NCBI RefSeq assembly: GCF_042676025.1
Contig: NZ_JBHTJP010000032.1
Span: 62,001-126,000 of the forward strand
DNA: 64,000 bases
DNA from: Salinimicrobium gaetbulicola
GTDB lineage: Bacteria > Bacteroidota > Bacteroidia > Flavobacteriales > Flavobacteriaceae
Direction: 5' to 3'
The notes under the pieces were generated by a model that saw only the letters and a program-made list of their open reading frames with translations, was not told the origin of the DNA and ran no database searches. Shown one piece after another: positions 25,477-34,190 of the stretch (position 1 is the stretch's first letter; each line of letters begins with the position of its first letter). The position numbers and the translations under genes were made by a program.

Positions 25477-26022
25477 TTATAAACCTGCCAGGCTTAAGCC
25501 CTGAGCATTCCTTTCTACTCGTAATCTTCGGGTTTTATTTCCATCCTGGATCTTAACGATATAATATTCTTTTTTGATCATTAGATCTTTGGTGGTTAAA
25601 ATATGTTGGTTTTTTACCACTTTTGAATTCTTATGACTTCTAAGTATTTCAAGACGAACATCATCAGGAAGTTTTACATTTCTAAAACGATGGAAAGTTG
25701 AAACCAATTCACCTTCGTCATCAAAGTTTGCTAATACTCTGCCTTTTTTGGACTTGAACAATACCTGGTAAGTATCGTAATCATATTGCTCATTATCCGT
25801 GATCAATTGATTGATATTAAAATTATCCTGAATAAAGGTTAAAGGATCTTCTTCAAATTCCCCAACATAAGATTCAGAAATTTTAAGGCTAACGGAATTA
25901 GAAACTTCATCCATTTCTAAAGAGCGGGGTATATATTCCACTTTACTCTCCTTAAGTACAATTTGCGAATGCCCTATTCCCATTCCTACGAATAAGAGCA
26001 AACAAAAGATTAAATTTTTCAT
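25477..26022 (-). CDS. Secreted hypothetical protein
   Basis: 181 residues from ATG 26022; a TTG three codons upstream is possible but less likely. The signal peptide MKNLIFCLLLFVGMGIGHSQ has a likely cleavage after SQ. The mature part is about 160 residues of beta-rich sequence with VLFKSKKGRVLANFDDEGE and a repeated strand-turn style, suggestive of a PepSY/BLIP-like small domain, but I cannot name it. It probably acts in the periplasm or outside the cell. A strong hairpin follows its stop. Function unknown. Confidence 0.72.
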   Translation of the reverse strand: MKNLIFCLLLFVGMGIGHSQIVLKESKVEYIPRSLEMDEVSNSVSLKISESYVGEFEEDPLTFIQDNFNINQLITDNEQYDYDTYQVLFKSKKGRVLANFDDEGELVSTFHRFRNVKLPDDVRLEILRSHKNSKVVKNQHILTTKDLMIKKEYYIVKIQDGNKTRRLRVERNAQGLSLAGL

Positions 26023-26115
26023 AGCACACAATTTTTAGATTAATAACAGGAATAAAGTTACTATGAGAAATTATGATCCTATACTACTTACGTATCACAA
26101 CTGTGTTAAAGGTAT

Positions 26116-26829
26116 TTAAGGATTTACATTTGGAGAATTCAATTTTTTAAGGAGCAATTCAAGATTTCGAATTTCTACTTTTTGCCTTCCAAGATATAAG
26201 ATCCCGTCATTCTTGAACTCCTGCAAATGCCGGTTAACCACAGCCCTGGTAGAACCTATTAAATTGGCCAATTCTTCATTAGAAAGGTCATTGATCAATT
26301 CCAGTCGCTGTGATTTTGAATTTATGTTGCTAAGGATCAACTTGGCAAGCCGCGTAGAAATATCAATCATGGTGACATCTGAAGCGTATTCTTCCATAAA
26401 TTTAAGTTGATGTCCCAGGTAAGGTAACATGTTCTTATTGATCTCAGGGTTTTCCTGTACCCATTTTCGCATAACGGCCATGGGTGTGGATAGAAGAGTG
26501 GCCTTATCCAAAGTTTCGTAAAAGACCTCGTGATCCAGTTCCTCAAGAAGGCTAATGATATCAAAAACATCATTGCCTTTGAGAATGAACAGCGTGATTT
26601 CCCTTCCTGTACTGGGATCTACCTTATATACCTTTATTCTTCCTGAAATGATAAAATGAAACCTGCTAAATGGCTTTGTGATAGACAGATTACAAGTGTT
26701 TCTAGGCCAGATTTCTTCTTCTAAATTTTCAAGAATATCCGTTCTTTTTTCTTCGTTCAGGTCTTTTAAAAGTTTGTTTTCTCTTAAGGCTTCTATGTAT
26801 TTCAAGCGTTTCTTTTCGTTCATTTTCAT
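26116..26829 (-). CDS. Crp/Fnr-family transcriptional regulator
   Basis: 237 residues. A cyclic-nucleotide-binding-like beta roll spans about 30-145 (FHFIISGRIKVYKVDPSTGREITLFILKG is the central part, here only described by its ends FHFIISG and FILKG). A dimer helix follows, then a winged helix-turn-helix (about 160-230) with LSNEELANLIGSTRAVVNRH as the recognition region. No Cys cluster for an iron-sulfur centre is seen, so it is not a classical oxygen-sensing Fnr. It should bind palindromic sites as a dimer; ligand unknown. It is divergent from the SF2 helicase gene and stands alone. Confidence 0.9.
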   Translation of the reverse strand: MKMNEKKRLKYIEALRENKLLKDLNEEKRTDILENLEEEIWPRNTCNLSITKPFSRFHFIISGRIKVYKVDPSTGREITLFILKGNDVFDIISLLEELDHEVFYETLDKATLLSTPMAVMRKWVQENPEINKNMLPYLGHQLKFMEEYASDVTMIDISTRLAKLILSNINSKSQRLELINDLSNEELANLIGSTRAVVNRHLQEFKNDGILYLGRQKVEIRNLELLLKKLNSPNVNP

Positions 26830-26986
26830 ATCAATCCTCAGCTAAAAATTCAAGATATTTCCCTTATATCGAAGATTTGGAGCGAAGATGTAAGTGGAAA
26901 ATAAATATCTCTAAAGATAATGATTAAGATTCTGAAGTAATGTTAAACCTCGGTAATTAGGTATCTGAAGTTTTTCTTCGGAAATA

Positions 26987-27018
26987 TTTGAGTAAACCTT
27001 TAAAATCAGCTATTTTTG
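26987..27018 (+). promoter_or_regulatory. Consensus Bacteroidota promoter for the SF2 helicase gene
   Basis: TTTG at 26987-26990, 20-bp spacer, TATTTTTG at 27011-27018. Both boxes match consensus exactly (TTTG and TAnnTTTG). The -7 box lies 25 bp before the ATG at 27044. Best promoter seen in the window. Confidence 0.7.
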
Positions 27019-27043
27019 CAAAATTGCAATTGAAAAAAATATA

Positions 27044-28561
27044 ATGACGCAGGACACATTTGGAATTGAAGAAAAAACGGTTGATAAGGAACTCTATGAC
27101 TATCAGCAGGAAGACATTAATAAAATATTCAAAATACTTGAAGCGCACCCCGAGCGCTACAACTTACTTTATCAATTACCTACAGGTGGAGGAAAGACAG
27201 TAATTTTTTCTCAGATTGTCCGCGAATATATCCAACGTACCAATAAGAAGGTTTTGATCCTTACCCACAGGATCGAGCTTTGTAAGCAAACTTCAAAAAT
27301 GCTTACCGGTTTTGGGGTTCGAAACAAGATCATAAACAGTAAAATCAAGGAACTTCCAGACCAGGATGAGTATATGTGCTTCGTGGCCATGGTTGAAACT
27401 TTGAACAATCGTCTTAATGATGATAAGGTTGAGCTGGAAAATCTTGGAATGGTCATTATTGATGAGGCTCATTACAACTCTTTCAGGAAATTGTTCAAGT
27501 TCTTCGAGAAGTCATTTATCCTTGGGGTTACCGCTACGCCATTGAGTTCGAACATCAAACTTCCCATGAAGGACAACTACAGGGAATTGATCGTGGGAGA
27601 TTCCATTAGTTCCCTTATCGAAAAAGGATTTTTGGCGAAGGCTAATACTTATAGTTATGACGTTGGGCTTTCTACTCTTAAAGTGGGTATCAACGGGGAT
27701 TACACCGTAAAATCTTCGGAAGAATTGTACTCCAACTTTTCTATGCAGGAAAAATTGTTAGATGCTTACATGGAAAAGTCTATGGGTAAGAAGACCCTAA
27801 TCTTTAATAACGGGATCAATACTTCAAAAGAAGTATATGAGACTTTCAAAAATGCCGGATTTGATGTTCGCCACCTGGATAATACAACCAGCAAACAGGA
27901 CCGGAAAGACATTTTGAAGTGGTTCAAAAATAAACCCGATGCAATTCTAACTTCGGTGAGTATCCTTACTACAGGTTTTGATGAGCCTACGGTTGAAACT
28001 ATTATCTTAAACCGTGCGACCAAATCTCTTACTTTATATTATCAAATGATTGGACGTGGTTCCAGGGTCTTGCCGGGGAAAGAAGATTTTACGGTGATCG
28101 ACCTGGGAAATAATGCTGCGAGATTTGGTTTATGGAGCGCTCCGGTTGACTGGAGGCAGATATTCAGATCACCAGATTACTTCCTTGAGAACCTGGTGAG
28201 TGATGAGGAAATTGAGCAAAATTTCAGATATGAAATGCCTGCGGAACTGCGCAAACAGTTCGCGAAATCTGAAAATGTGGCATTCGATGTGGAAGCAGAA
28301 TATGACGACATAATTTCTAAAGGTCTTAAGTCCAAAACCGTACTTGAAAGATCTCTGGAACAACATTGCCAAATGTGTGTGGAAAATAGTGAGGACGTAT
28401 TCGATGCCAGGATCCTTGCCAAGGAACTCGAAGAAGATATTGCTTACAGAATTCGCCGATATTCTTATTGTATAAGTAACAGTACCAAGAATTACCGCGA
28501 TTGGTTGAAAGAAGATTATATGCGAAAACTAAGATTGAAGATCAATCAACAGCAATTCTAA
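27044..28561 (+). CDS. Superfamily 2 DEAD/DEAH (SSL2-like) helicase
   Basis: 505 residues. Motif I is PTGGGKTVIFSQ (about 46-57), motif II is IDEAH in VIIDEAHYNSF, motif III is TATPL, and motif VI is QMIGRGSRVLPG (about 338). The C-terminal helicase lobe is followed by about 130 residues of helical region with two Cys (QHCQMC) that might form part of a small metal site. It is a ResIII/helicase C architecture of the SSL2 kind, acting on DNA or RNA with ATP. It is a free-standing gene, not next to nuclease or methylase genes, so nothing shows restriction function. A strong terminator follows. Confidence 0.88.
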   Translation: MTQDTFGIEEKTVDKELYDYQQEDINKIFKILEAHPERYNLLYQLPTGGGKTVIFSQIVREYIQRTNKKVLILTHRIELCKQTSKMLTGFGVRNKIINSKIKELPDQDEYMCFVAMVETLNNRLNDDKVELENLGMVIIDEAHYNSFRKLFKFFEKSFILGVTATPLSSNIKLPMKDNYRELIVGDSISSLIEKGFLAKANTYSYDVGLSTLKVGINGDYTVKSSEELYSNFSMQEKLLDAYMEKSMGKKTLIFNNGINTSKEVYETFKNAGFDVRHLDNTTSKQDRKDILKWFKNKPDAILTSVSILTTGFDEPTVETIILNRATKSLTLYYQMIGRGSRVLPGKEDFTVIDLGNNAARFGLWSAPVDWRQIFRSPDYFLENLVSDEEIEQNFRYEMPAELRKQFAKSENVAFDVEAEYDDIISKGLKSKTVLERSLEQHCQMCVENSEDVFDARILAKELEEDIAYRIRRYSYCISNSTKNYRDWLKEDYMRKLRLKINQQQF

Positions 28562-28575
28562 TTAAACAATTAAAC

Positions 28576-28610
28576 AAAAAAAAGTCCCGATCAACTCGGG
28601 ACTTTTTTTT
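28576..28610. terminator. Bidirectional terminator between helicase and PBP1A genes
   Basis: Fifteen-base perfect arms (AAAAAAAAGTCCCGA and TCGGGACTTTTTTTT) around a TCAAC loop, followed by T-rich DNA. Shared by the convergent genes. Confidence 0.92.
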
Positions 28611-28624
28611 GTTTTTGCTTCGAT

Positions 28625-30949
28625 CTATTTTTTCTTTTTAAAAATCCCCTTTATAACATTTAAAAGGCCTTTTTCCTTATCCTCTTTTTTATCTTCAGCA
28701 CTTTCCGGATCATCAGCCCCACTGAATAATCGTTCCAGGAAATTATCTCTTTCTAACGGTTCGCAATCCAGCATTTGCTGTACATCTTCTGAAGGTGTAG
28801 GGAATTTAGCCTGTGTGATCTCTGCGAATTGAGGATCAGCGTTCATTTTCTGCATCAACAAGGCAAAGGCTGGCAAAGCCGAATTTGCACCCTGACCAAT
28901 AGAGGTGGATGGAAAACCTATCCGGTGATCATCTGCTCCTGCCCATGTTACCGAAATAAGATTGGGAGTGATCCCTACGAACCAGCCATCTTTATTATCC
29001 TGGGTGGTACCTGTTTTACCGGCAATGTCATTTGGTAGTCTGTATTTATAACGGAGTCTTGCCGCCGTACCTTCGTTCACAGTAGCCTTCATCATTTCTA
29101 CCATCACCTGATTGGTGGTTCTCGAAAATGCCGGTTTAGATGAAACCTTAGGTTTAAAGGTGGCAAGAGTATTTCCATATTTATCCTTGATCTCGGTAAT
29201 ATAATATGGCTTTACAGAATGGCCTTTGTTTGCAAATCCTGCGTAAGCTCCTGCAAGGTCCACAGCACTCATTTCAGCCGTACCTAAGGCAATGGAAGGG
29301 TAGGGAGGAAGATCTGGCGGAAAACCCATTTTATTGGCCTGAGAAAGCACCTTATTGATCCCGACATCATATAAGACCTTCACGGCAATGGTGTTGATAG
29401 ATTTACTAAGGGCTGTCTTCATTGGATAATTGACAAATGGATCTTCTTCGGGACCAGAGTTAGAGGGCGTCCAACCTCCTTCATAGGTGATTTCGCGCAC
29501 TGAATAGTAGGTACAGGGATCAATACCTGCTTCTACCGCGGCTGTATAAACCACCGGTTTAAAGGTTGAACCTATCTGCCTGCGACTTTGAGCCACGTGA
29601 TCATATTTGAAATATTTGTGGTTGATCCCACCCACCCAGGACTTCACAGCCCCGGTAGACGGCTCAAGGTTCACCATTCCCATGTTCAGGAATTTCATGT
29701 AATGTTTTACACTATCGGCGACACTCGCCCGTACCATTTTCTTTGCTCCCCATTCGAACAGTTCCATGTCTCTTTTGGAGGTTAGAGAATCCATGATCTT
29801 TTCCTCCTTCCAGCCTTTTTCTTTCAGGGAGATATAATTCGGGGTGTTTTTTAAAGCCTCTGTGATTAATTGTTGTTTTTCCCAGGGGGCACGTTTACCA
29901 TAAGCTCCTTCAAACTGTTTTTGAAGCTGTGTCATATGCTCGGTCATGGCTTTTTCTGCAAGCACCTGCATCTTATAGTCTAGGGTAGTATATATTTGAA
30001 GTCCGTCTCTGTAAACATTGTACGGCTCGCCATCCTCATTTGTCAGGGTATCCAGGATCTTTACAAGATCTTTTTTTAACTGGGACCTAAAATAAGGCGC
30101 GATACCCTCATTATTGTTGAAATACTGGTATTCAAGAGTAAGGGGACGTTCGGTTACTTCTTTATAGATATCTTCGGGAAGGTAACCGTATTTCTGCATT
30201 TGATTCAGTACAATATCCCTTCTTTCTTTACTTCTTTCAGGGAAAAGTCTGGGGTTGTAATAATGCGATGCTTTTAACGTTCCCACCAATGTCGCAGCTT
30301 CATGAAGGCTGAGGTTCGAGGTGGTAGTATTGAAAAATTTCCTGGAAGCACTTTCAATTCCGTAAGTGTTGTCACTGAAAGGTACAGTATTAAAGTAAAG
30401 ACCGATTATTTCCTCTTTGGAATATATATCTTCCAACCTTTGGGCAATAATAGATTCCTGAAGCTTGTTCACCACAATGCTCATGAATCCGTAGTCCTGC
30501 CTTCCGAATAAATTCTTGGCCAGCTGAAGGGTAATGGTACTGCCTCCTCCCGAAGATTCATCCCCCATCATAATGGTCTTTACAAAAACCCTTAGTAAAC
30601 TTCGGCTATCTATACCCGAGTGTTCATAGAATCGGACATCTTCGGTAGCGATGAGCGCATCGATCAAATGCTGAGGTAATTCTTTATATAATACTGGCTG
30701 CCTGTCAAAAATGTAATATTTACCAATCAATTCCCCTTCCGCAGAAAATACCTCGGTAGCCTCATTTTGTTTAAGGTCACGCAGTTCCTGTTCGCTGGGA
30801 AGTTTTCCCCACATTCCCCAGTAAATACTTAAATAGAAAAATCCGAAAAGGGCGAGACCTGCAAAAAATAGGGCTGTAACACCTTTAAGATAGGTTTTAC
30901 GAGGGACTGCCTTCAATTCTTTGAGCAGGAGTTTAAATTTTTTGAGCAT
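28625..30949 (-). CDS. Bifunctional penicillin-binding protein 1A
   Basis: 774 residues. One N-terminal TM helix (about 22-43). The GT51 transglycosylase domain shows ATEDVRFYEHSGID with catalytic Glu103 and GGSTITLQLAKNLF. The transpeptidase domain has the nucleophile Ser in RQIGSTFKPVVY (about 460), SKSINT (SxN) and KTGTT. It polymerises glycan strands from lipid II and crosslinks peptides on the outer face of the inner membrane. The tail after about 730 is Lys/Asp/Glu-rich (EDKKEDKEKG), as in several Bacteroidota PBPs. It stands alone. Confidence 0.94.
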   Translation of the reverse strand: MLKKFKLLLKELKAVPRKTYLKGVTALFFAGLALFGFFYLSIYWGMWGKLPSEQELRDLKQNEATEVFSAEGELIGKYYIFDRQPVLYKELPQHLIDALIATEDVRFYEHSGIDSRSLLRVFVKTIMMGDESSGGGSTITLQLAKNLFGRQDYGFMSIVVNKLQESIIAQRLEDIYSKEEIIGLYFNTVPFSDNTYGIESASRKFFNTTTSNLSLHEAATLVGTLKASHYYNPRLFPERSKERRDIVLNQMQKYGYLPEDIYKEVTERPLTLEYQYFNNNEGIAPYFRSQLKKDLVKILDTLTNEDGEPYNVYRDGLQIYTTLDYKMQVLAEKAMTEHMTQLQKQFEGAYGKRAPWEKQQLITEALKNTPNYISLKEKGWKEEKIMDSLTSKRDMELFEWGAKKMVRASVADSVKHYMKFLNMGMVNLEPSTGAVKSWVGGINHKYFKYDHVAQSRRQIGSTFKPVVYTAAVEAGIDPCTYYSVREITYEGGWTPSNSGPEEDPFVNYPMKTALSKSINTIAVKVLYDVGINKVLSQANKMGFPPDLPPYPSIALGTAEMSAVDLAGAYAGFANKGHSVKPYYITEIKDKYGNTLATFKPKVSSKPAFSRTTNQVMVEMMKATVNEGTAARLRYKYRLPNDIAGKTGTTQDNKDGWFVGITPNLISVTWAGADDHRIGFPSTSIGQGANSALPAFALLMQKMNADPQFAEITQAKFPTPSEDVQQMLDCEPLERDNFLERLFSGADDPESAEDKKEDKEKGLLNVIKGIFKKKK

Positions 30950-31141
30950 AGTAAGGTTAAGTGTCTTTCAAAGTAACGAAGCCTTGTACAAAAATGAATC
31001 CAAGTTTGAAAAACTTTAAGAAATTAAGTTCCACTTGACCTGTATTAGAAAGCTTAAATCAGTTGCTAAATCTTTATTAATAAGTGATAAGAAAGATTTA
31101 AAGTGCCGAGAAGAAATACCTTTTTTAGTAACTTCGGAAGC

Positions 31142-31996
31142 ATGGGAGTAAATAAAGCAACTATACTCATAACAACAGGACTTGTAGCAATAAGTCTGGT
31201 GATCATATTGGCGTTTGAAAGGAAGTTTGGAAGTCTGGATGTTGAAAATGCTAATTCTGATGTGAAAATTGAAAAGACCTGGGAGCTTCCCGATGAGCTG
31301 GAGGAAATTTCCGGATTTGCTTTTGTGTCCGCTGTCAAGGTCGCTTGTATCCAGGATGAAGACGGTACAATATTTATTTTTAATCTTCAAACATCTGAGA
31401 TCGAAAAGGAGATAGATTTTTCTGATTCAGGAGACTATGAGGGGATCACTGTAAAAGGGAATACGGCTTATGTGCTAGAAAGCAATGGAGACATCTATCA
31501 GGTTCAAGATTTCATGAATGGACCTGAAGTGACCAAATTTGAAACCCGGTTAAGCAGTAATAATGATGTAGAAGGTATTTGTCTGGATAAGTCGGGTACC
31601 CGGCTGCTGATGGCCATCAAGGAAAAAGATCCCGTTGCTAAGGGTTATAAAGGTATTTACGCTTTTGATCTTAACTTGGGAAAAATTCAAAAAGACCCGG
31701 CCTATAAAATTACATTTGAAGACAAGGTTTTTAAGGACAAATCTAAAAAGGAGATACAGGATGTTTTCAAACCTTCAGAGATTGCCATCCACCCATCTTC
31801 CGGAGAGATATATCTTACCGAGGGAGAAGATCCTCAGCTGCTTATTCTTGAGCCAACAGGAAAAGTGAAGGCATTATATAATTTAAATAAAAGTGATTTT
31901 CCGCAGCCTGAAGGTATAGCTTTCGATCCTTCAGGAAATCTTTATATTTCAAATGAAGGTAACCCTGGTACCATTCATAAAGTGACCCTCAAATAA
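31142..31996 (+). CDS. SdiA-regulated-type beta-propeller protein, membrane-anchored
   Basis: 284 residues from ATG 31142; a GTG 13 codons upstream is in frame but less likely. One N-terminal TM helix (about 6-25) anchors or exports it. The remainder looks like a six-bladed propeller of the SdiA-regulated/phytase-like kind, with EGITVKGNTAYVLESNGDI, DVEGICLDKSGTRLL and EGIAFDPSGNLYISNEG as repeating blades. The family (YjiK-like) has no firm biochemical role. It lies five bases before a VTT protein gene, so the two are one operon; they may act together at the envelope. Confidence 0.8.
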   Translation: MGVNKATILITTGLVAISLVIILAFERKFGSLDVENANSDVKIEKTWELPDELEEISGFAFVSAVKVACIQDEDGTIFIFNLQTSEIEKEIDFSDSGDYEGITVKGNTAYVLESNGDIYQVQDFMNGPEVTKFETRLSSNNDVEGICLDKSGTRLLMAIKEKDPVAKGYKGIYAFDLNLGKIQKDPAYKITFEDKVFKDKSKKEIQDVFKPSEIAIHPSSGEIYLTEGEDPQLLILEPTGKVKALYNLNKSDFPQPEGIAFDPSGNLYISNEGNPGTIHKVTLK

Positions 31997-32001
31997 GATT
32001 T

Positions 32002-32712
32002 ATGGCTGAAAGTATTCAGACTACCTCAGTAAATAAAAGTAAAGCTCCATTATATATTTCAATAGGTATAGTAGCTGCGGTAATACTGAGTTATTATCTC
32101 ATTCCCCAGGTCAAGGATTTTCTTGATACAGGATGGAGCGTTCTTACAAGTGGGGACCAAAACCGGACGCAGCAATGGGTAGATCAATTTGGGTGGTTTG
32201 GACCCCTGGTTATTATTTTGACCATGGTGGTTCAAATGTTCCTGATCGTCATTCCAACTCCGGTACTTATGGTGGTTTCCATTGTAGCCTATGGACCTTT
32301 TTTTGGAAGTTTAATTCTATTTGTTGCTATTTTTTTGGCCTCGACTATTGGTTATCTTATTGGAAGATATTTTGGACCGGTAATCGTACAAAAACTTATA
32401 GGTCACAAGAGTGAACGAAAAATCTCCTCCTTTATTGACGACTATGGTTTCTGGACTGTTATTGTAATAAGGCTGAGTCCATTTCTATCAAATGATGCAA
32501 TAAGCTTTGTTGGAGGTGTACTTAAAATGGGCTACTGGCGATTCATTGGTGCCACTATGATTGGTATTTCGCCGCTGATACTATTTATTGCTTATTTAGG
32601 AGGTGATTATGAACGGTTGAAAACAGGACTGATCTGGACTTCCATAATCAGTTTAATTTTGTTCATAGCTTTTATTTGGTGGGATAAAACTGCCAGAAAA
32701 GATAAACCATGA
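32002..32712 (+). CDS. VTT/DedA-family membrane protein (TVP38/TMEM64 type)
   Basis: 236 residues with about six TM segments. The VTT core is at about 70-190, with VIPTPVLMVVSIVAYGPFFG and ATIGYLIGRYFGP-like wording (here STIGYLIGRYFGP), then RLSPFLSNDAISFVGGVLKM in the second half. Members move or scramble lipids across membranes. It starts five bases after the SdiA-regulated-type gene and ends the unit. A separate YqaA-like VTT protein is at 17255. Confidence 0.85.
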   Translation: MAESIQTTSVNKSKAPLYISIGIVAAVILSYYLIPQVKDFLDTGWSVLTSGDQNRTQQWVDQFGWFGPLVIILTMVVQMFLIVIPTPVLMVVSIVAYGPFFGSLILFVAIFLASTIGYLIGRYFGPVIVQKLIGHKSERKISSFIDDYGFWTVIVIRLSPFLSNDAISFVGGVLKMGYWRFIGATMIGISPLILFIAYLGGDYERLKTGLIWTSIISLILFIAFIWWDKTARKDKP

Positions 32713-33031
32713 GCCTGTAAATAGTTGTAATTAAGTATGTTAAATAAATTTTGTAAATTTATAGTACTTCCCCTGAAATGTTTTTCCCCTGTAAATTAAA
32801 ATCATGTCTTATGAAAGTAAGCAGCAAACACGTTGCGACATTTTCTTATTCAATTGATAATTTGGATTTTAAAAAATTAATGTAAGTAAATTACTAATAA
32901 TCAACTATTTGTAATTTTTTGTTTATTAATTTTGTATTTGTATTCCCTGAATTTTCGTAACCTACTTTTAAAATGGCGTTGATGCATGAGCGCTGTGGAT
33001 GAGTGAATTTTAATTTTTAATCTGGAAGGTT
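32713..33031. other. AT-rich intergenic stretch
   Basis: It holds the promoter candidate at 32908-32934 and otherwise only AT-rich DNA. An ORF of 17 codons at 32804 is not convincing. No terminator follows the VTT gene within it. Confidence 0.5.
32908..32934 (+). promoter_or_regulatory. Possible promoter for the tandem lipoprotein genes
   Basis: TTTG (32908-32911), 15 bp, TAATTTTG (32927-32934). The -7 box is exact, the spacer is short. It lies 98 bp before the first lipoprotein ATG. Confidence 0.35.
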
Positions 33032-33442
33032 ATGAAAACTATTACAATAAAATTTCTGGGATTACTCCTCTTTTTGATCACTGGTTGTAATGTATATCAT
33101 TCTTCAAATGCTTCGGTTGAAGAAGCAGTACGTTCTCAAAAACGGGTTCAGGTCGTTTCTACTGATAATGTATTCTACGAGTTCAAAAGACTTCAAAAAC
33201 AGGACGGCCAATTAATGGGGGTGACTGCTCCCAACTCAGATACTGCCAAATTATTACGAGATCATCGTTCCACCCAAAATGGAAAGACTATAATGATCCA
33301 CCTTGATGAGGAGGAAATTAGTGAAATTCACCTAAGAAACACTACAGCTTCCAACCTGGTTAATTTTGGAGTTCCTGCTGCTTTAGTAGGGGGAGTAGTG
33401 GTCCTCACTGCAGCCGACATTAATACGGGAGGAAGTCTTTAA
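33032..33442 (+). CDS. Small lipoprotein, paralog 1 of a tandem pair
   Basis: 136 residues. Signal peptide with lipobox LITGC, so Cys19 would be lipidated. The mature start NVYHSSNASVEEAV and the body DNVFYEFKRLQKQDGQLMGV are nearly repeated in the next gene. The C-terminal part ends with a hydrophobic run (NLVNFGVPAALVGGVVVLT), possibly a membrane-touching helix. The central region is beta-rich, suggesting a small fold attached to the outer membrane. Function unknown; only the duplication is clear. Confidence 0.7.
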   Translation: MKTITIKFLGLLLFLITGCNVYHSSNASVEEAVRSQKRVQVVSTDNVFYEFKRLQKQDGQLMGVTAPNSDTAKLLRDHRSTQNGKTIMIHLDEEEISEIHLRNTTASNLVNFGVPAALVGGVVVLTAADINTGGSL

Positions 33443-33619
33443 AAAGTAGTGTTTTTTCAATATGCTGCATTTCAGTTTTTTCAATTAAATATTTAAACAG
33501 AATTTTTCCCTTTATCTTTTTCTTACCTATTTCTTGATCCCGGTCAAAATCATTGATCGCGCCTTCCCTTATTTTCCTGTGAAAAGGAAATTTTTACCCT
33601 AACCAAAATGATGTGTGCG

Positions 33620-34033
33620 ATGAAAAAATTAGCTACTATTTTGATTTCCGGAGTCCTATTAAACCTGGCTTTCGGATGTAATGTTTATCACTCTGGCAGT
33701 GCGAGTGTGGAAGAGGCGGTTCAAACTAAAAACCGTGTTAAGGTTGTTACAACAGATAATGTTTATTACGAGTTTAAAAGATTAAAAAATGAAAACGGAA
33801 AGCTGGTAGGAGTAACAGGGAAAAATTCTGAAACAGCCAAAAGTCTCAGGGACTTTGAACAGTATAAAAGTGGAAACAATGTAAAGATCATATTACCGAA
33901 AAATGAGATTCGAGGAATATATCTAAAAGATAAAAAAATGTCCAATATTGTAAATTTTGGTGTGCCATTAGTAGGTGCAGCAGGAATTATAGGAATAACC
34001 TCAGAAGGGTTTCGTCCCGATGTTGGAAATTAA
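33620..34033 (+). CDS. Small lipoprotein, paralog 2 of the tandem pair
   Basis: 137 residues from ATG 33620; two ATGs further upstream (33608, 33611) are in frame, but the MKK start gives a normal signal peptide and a length equal to the paralog. The lipobox is LAFGC (Cys20), followed by NVYHSGSASVEEAVQTKNR and TDNVYYEFKRLKNENG. The same hydrophobic ending is present (NIVNFGVPLVGAAGIIGI). Similarity to the upstream gene runs along the full length, so the pair arose by tandem duplication. Function unknown. Confidence 0.7.
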   Translation: MKKLATILISGVLLNLAFGCNVYHSGSASVEEAVQTKNRVKVVTTDNVYYEFKRLKNENGKLVGVTGKNSETAKSLRDFEQYKSGNNVKIILPKNEIRGIYLKDKKMSNIVNFGVPLVGAAGIIGITSEGFRPDVGN

Positions 34034-34060
34034 CCAAGGCTATAATTTTCCCCCGTAATG

Positions 34061-34106
34061 GTTCTCTGTGCCGGCCTTCCGGCACGCGGGGTCGGTTTCA
34101 GAGAAC
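34061..34106. repeat. GC-rich nested hairpin
   Basis: Outer arms GTTCTCTG (34061-34068) and CAGAGAAC (34099-34106) enclose an inner stem TGCCGG (34069-34074) / CCGGCA (34079-34084). The block is far richer in GC than its surroundings. It could be a dispersed repeat (REP-like) or an RNA structure. It does not look like a normal terminator. Confidence 0.45.
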
Positions 34107-34133
34107 TCCGAGAATTTAGCTATTAGCTTCTTT

Positions 34134-34174
34134 AAAAAAAACAGGTCCTGAACATCAGGACCTGTTATATTATT
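34134..34174. terminator. Bidirectional terminator between lipoprotein and dipeptidase genes
   Basis: Stem ACAGGTCCTGA (34141-34151) and TCAGGACCTGT (34155-34165) with a 3-base loop, A-run on the left and T-rich DNA on the right. Confidence 0.85.
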
Positions 34175-34190
34175 TTATTTGTACAAAAAC

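Noticed and set aside
27044..28561. SF2 helicase as part of a restriction or defence island
   Set aside because: No nuclease, methylase or other defence gene is adjacent; neighbours are a Crp/Fnr regulator and PBP1A.
32804..32857. 17-codon ORF (start MSYESKQQ) in the AT-rich gap
   Set aside because: Too short, no repeat or motif, no start or stop context beyond chance.
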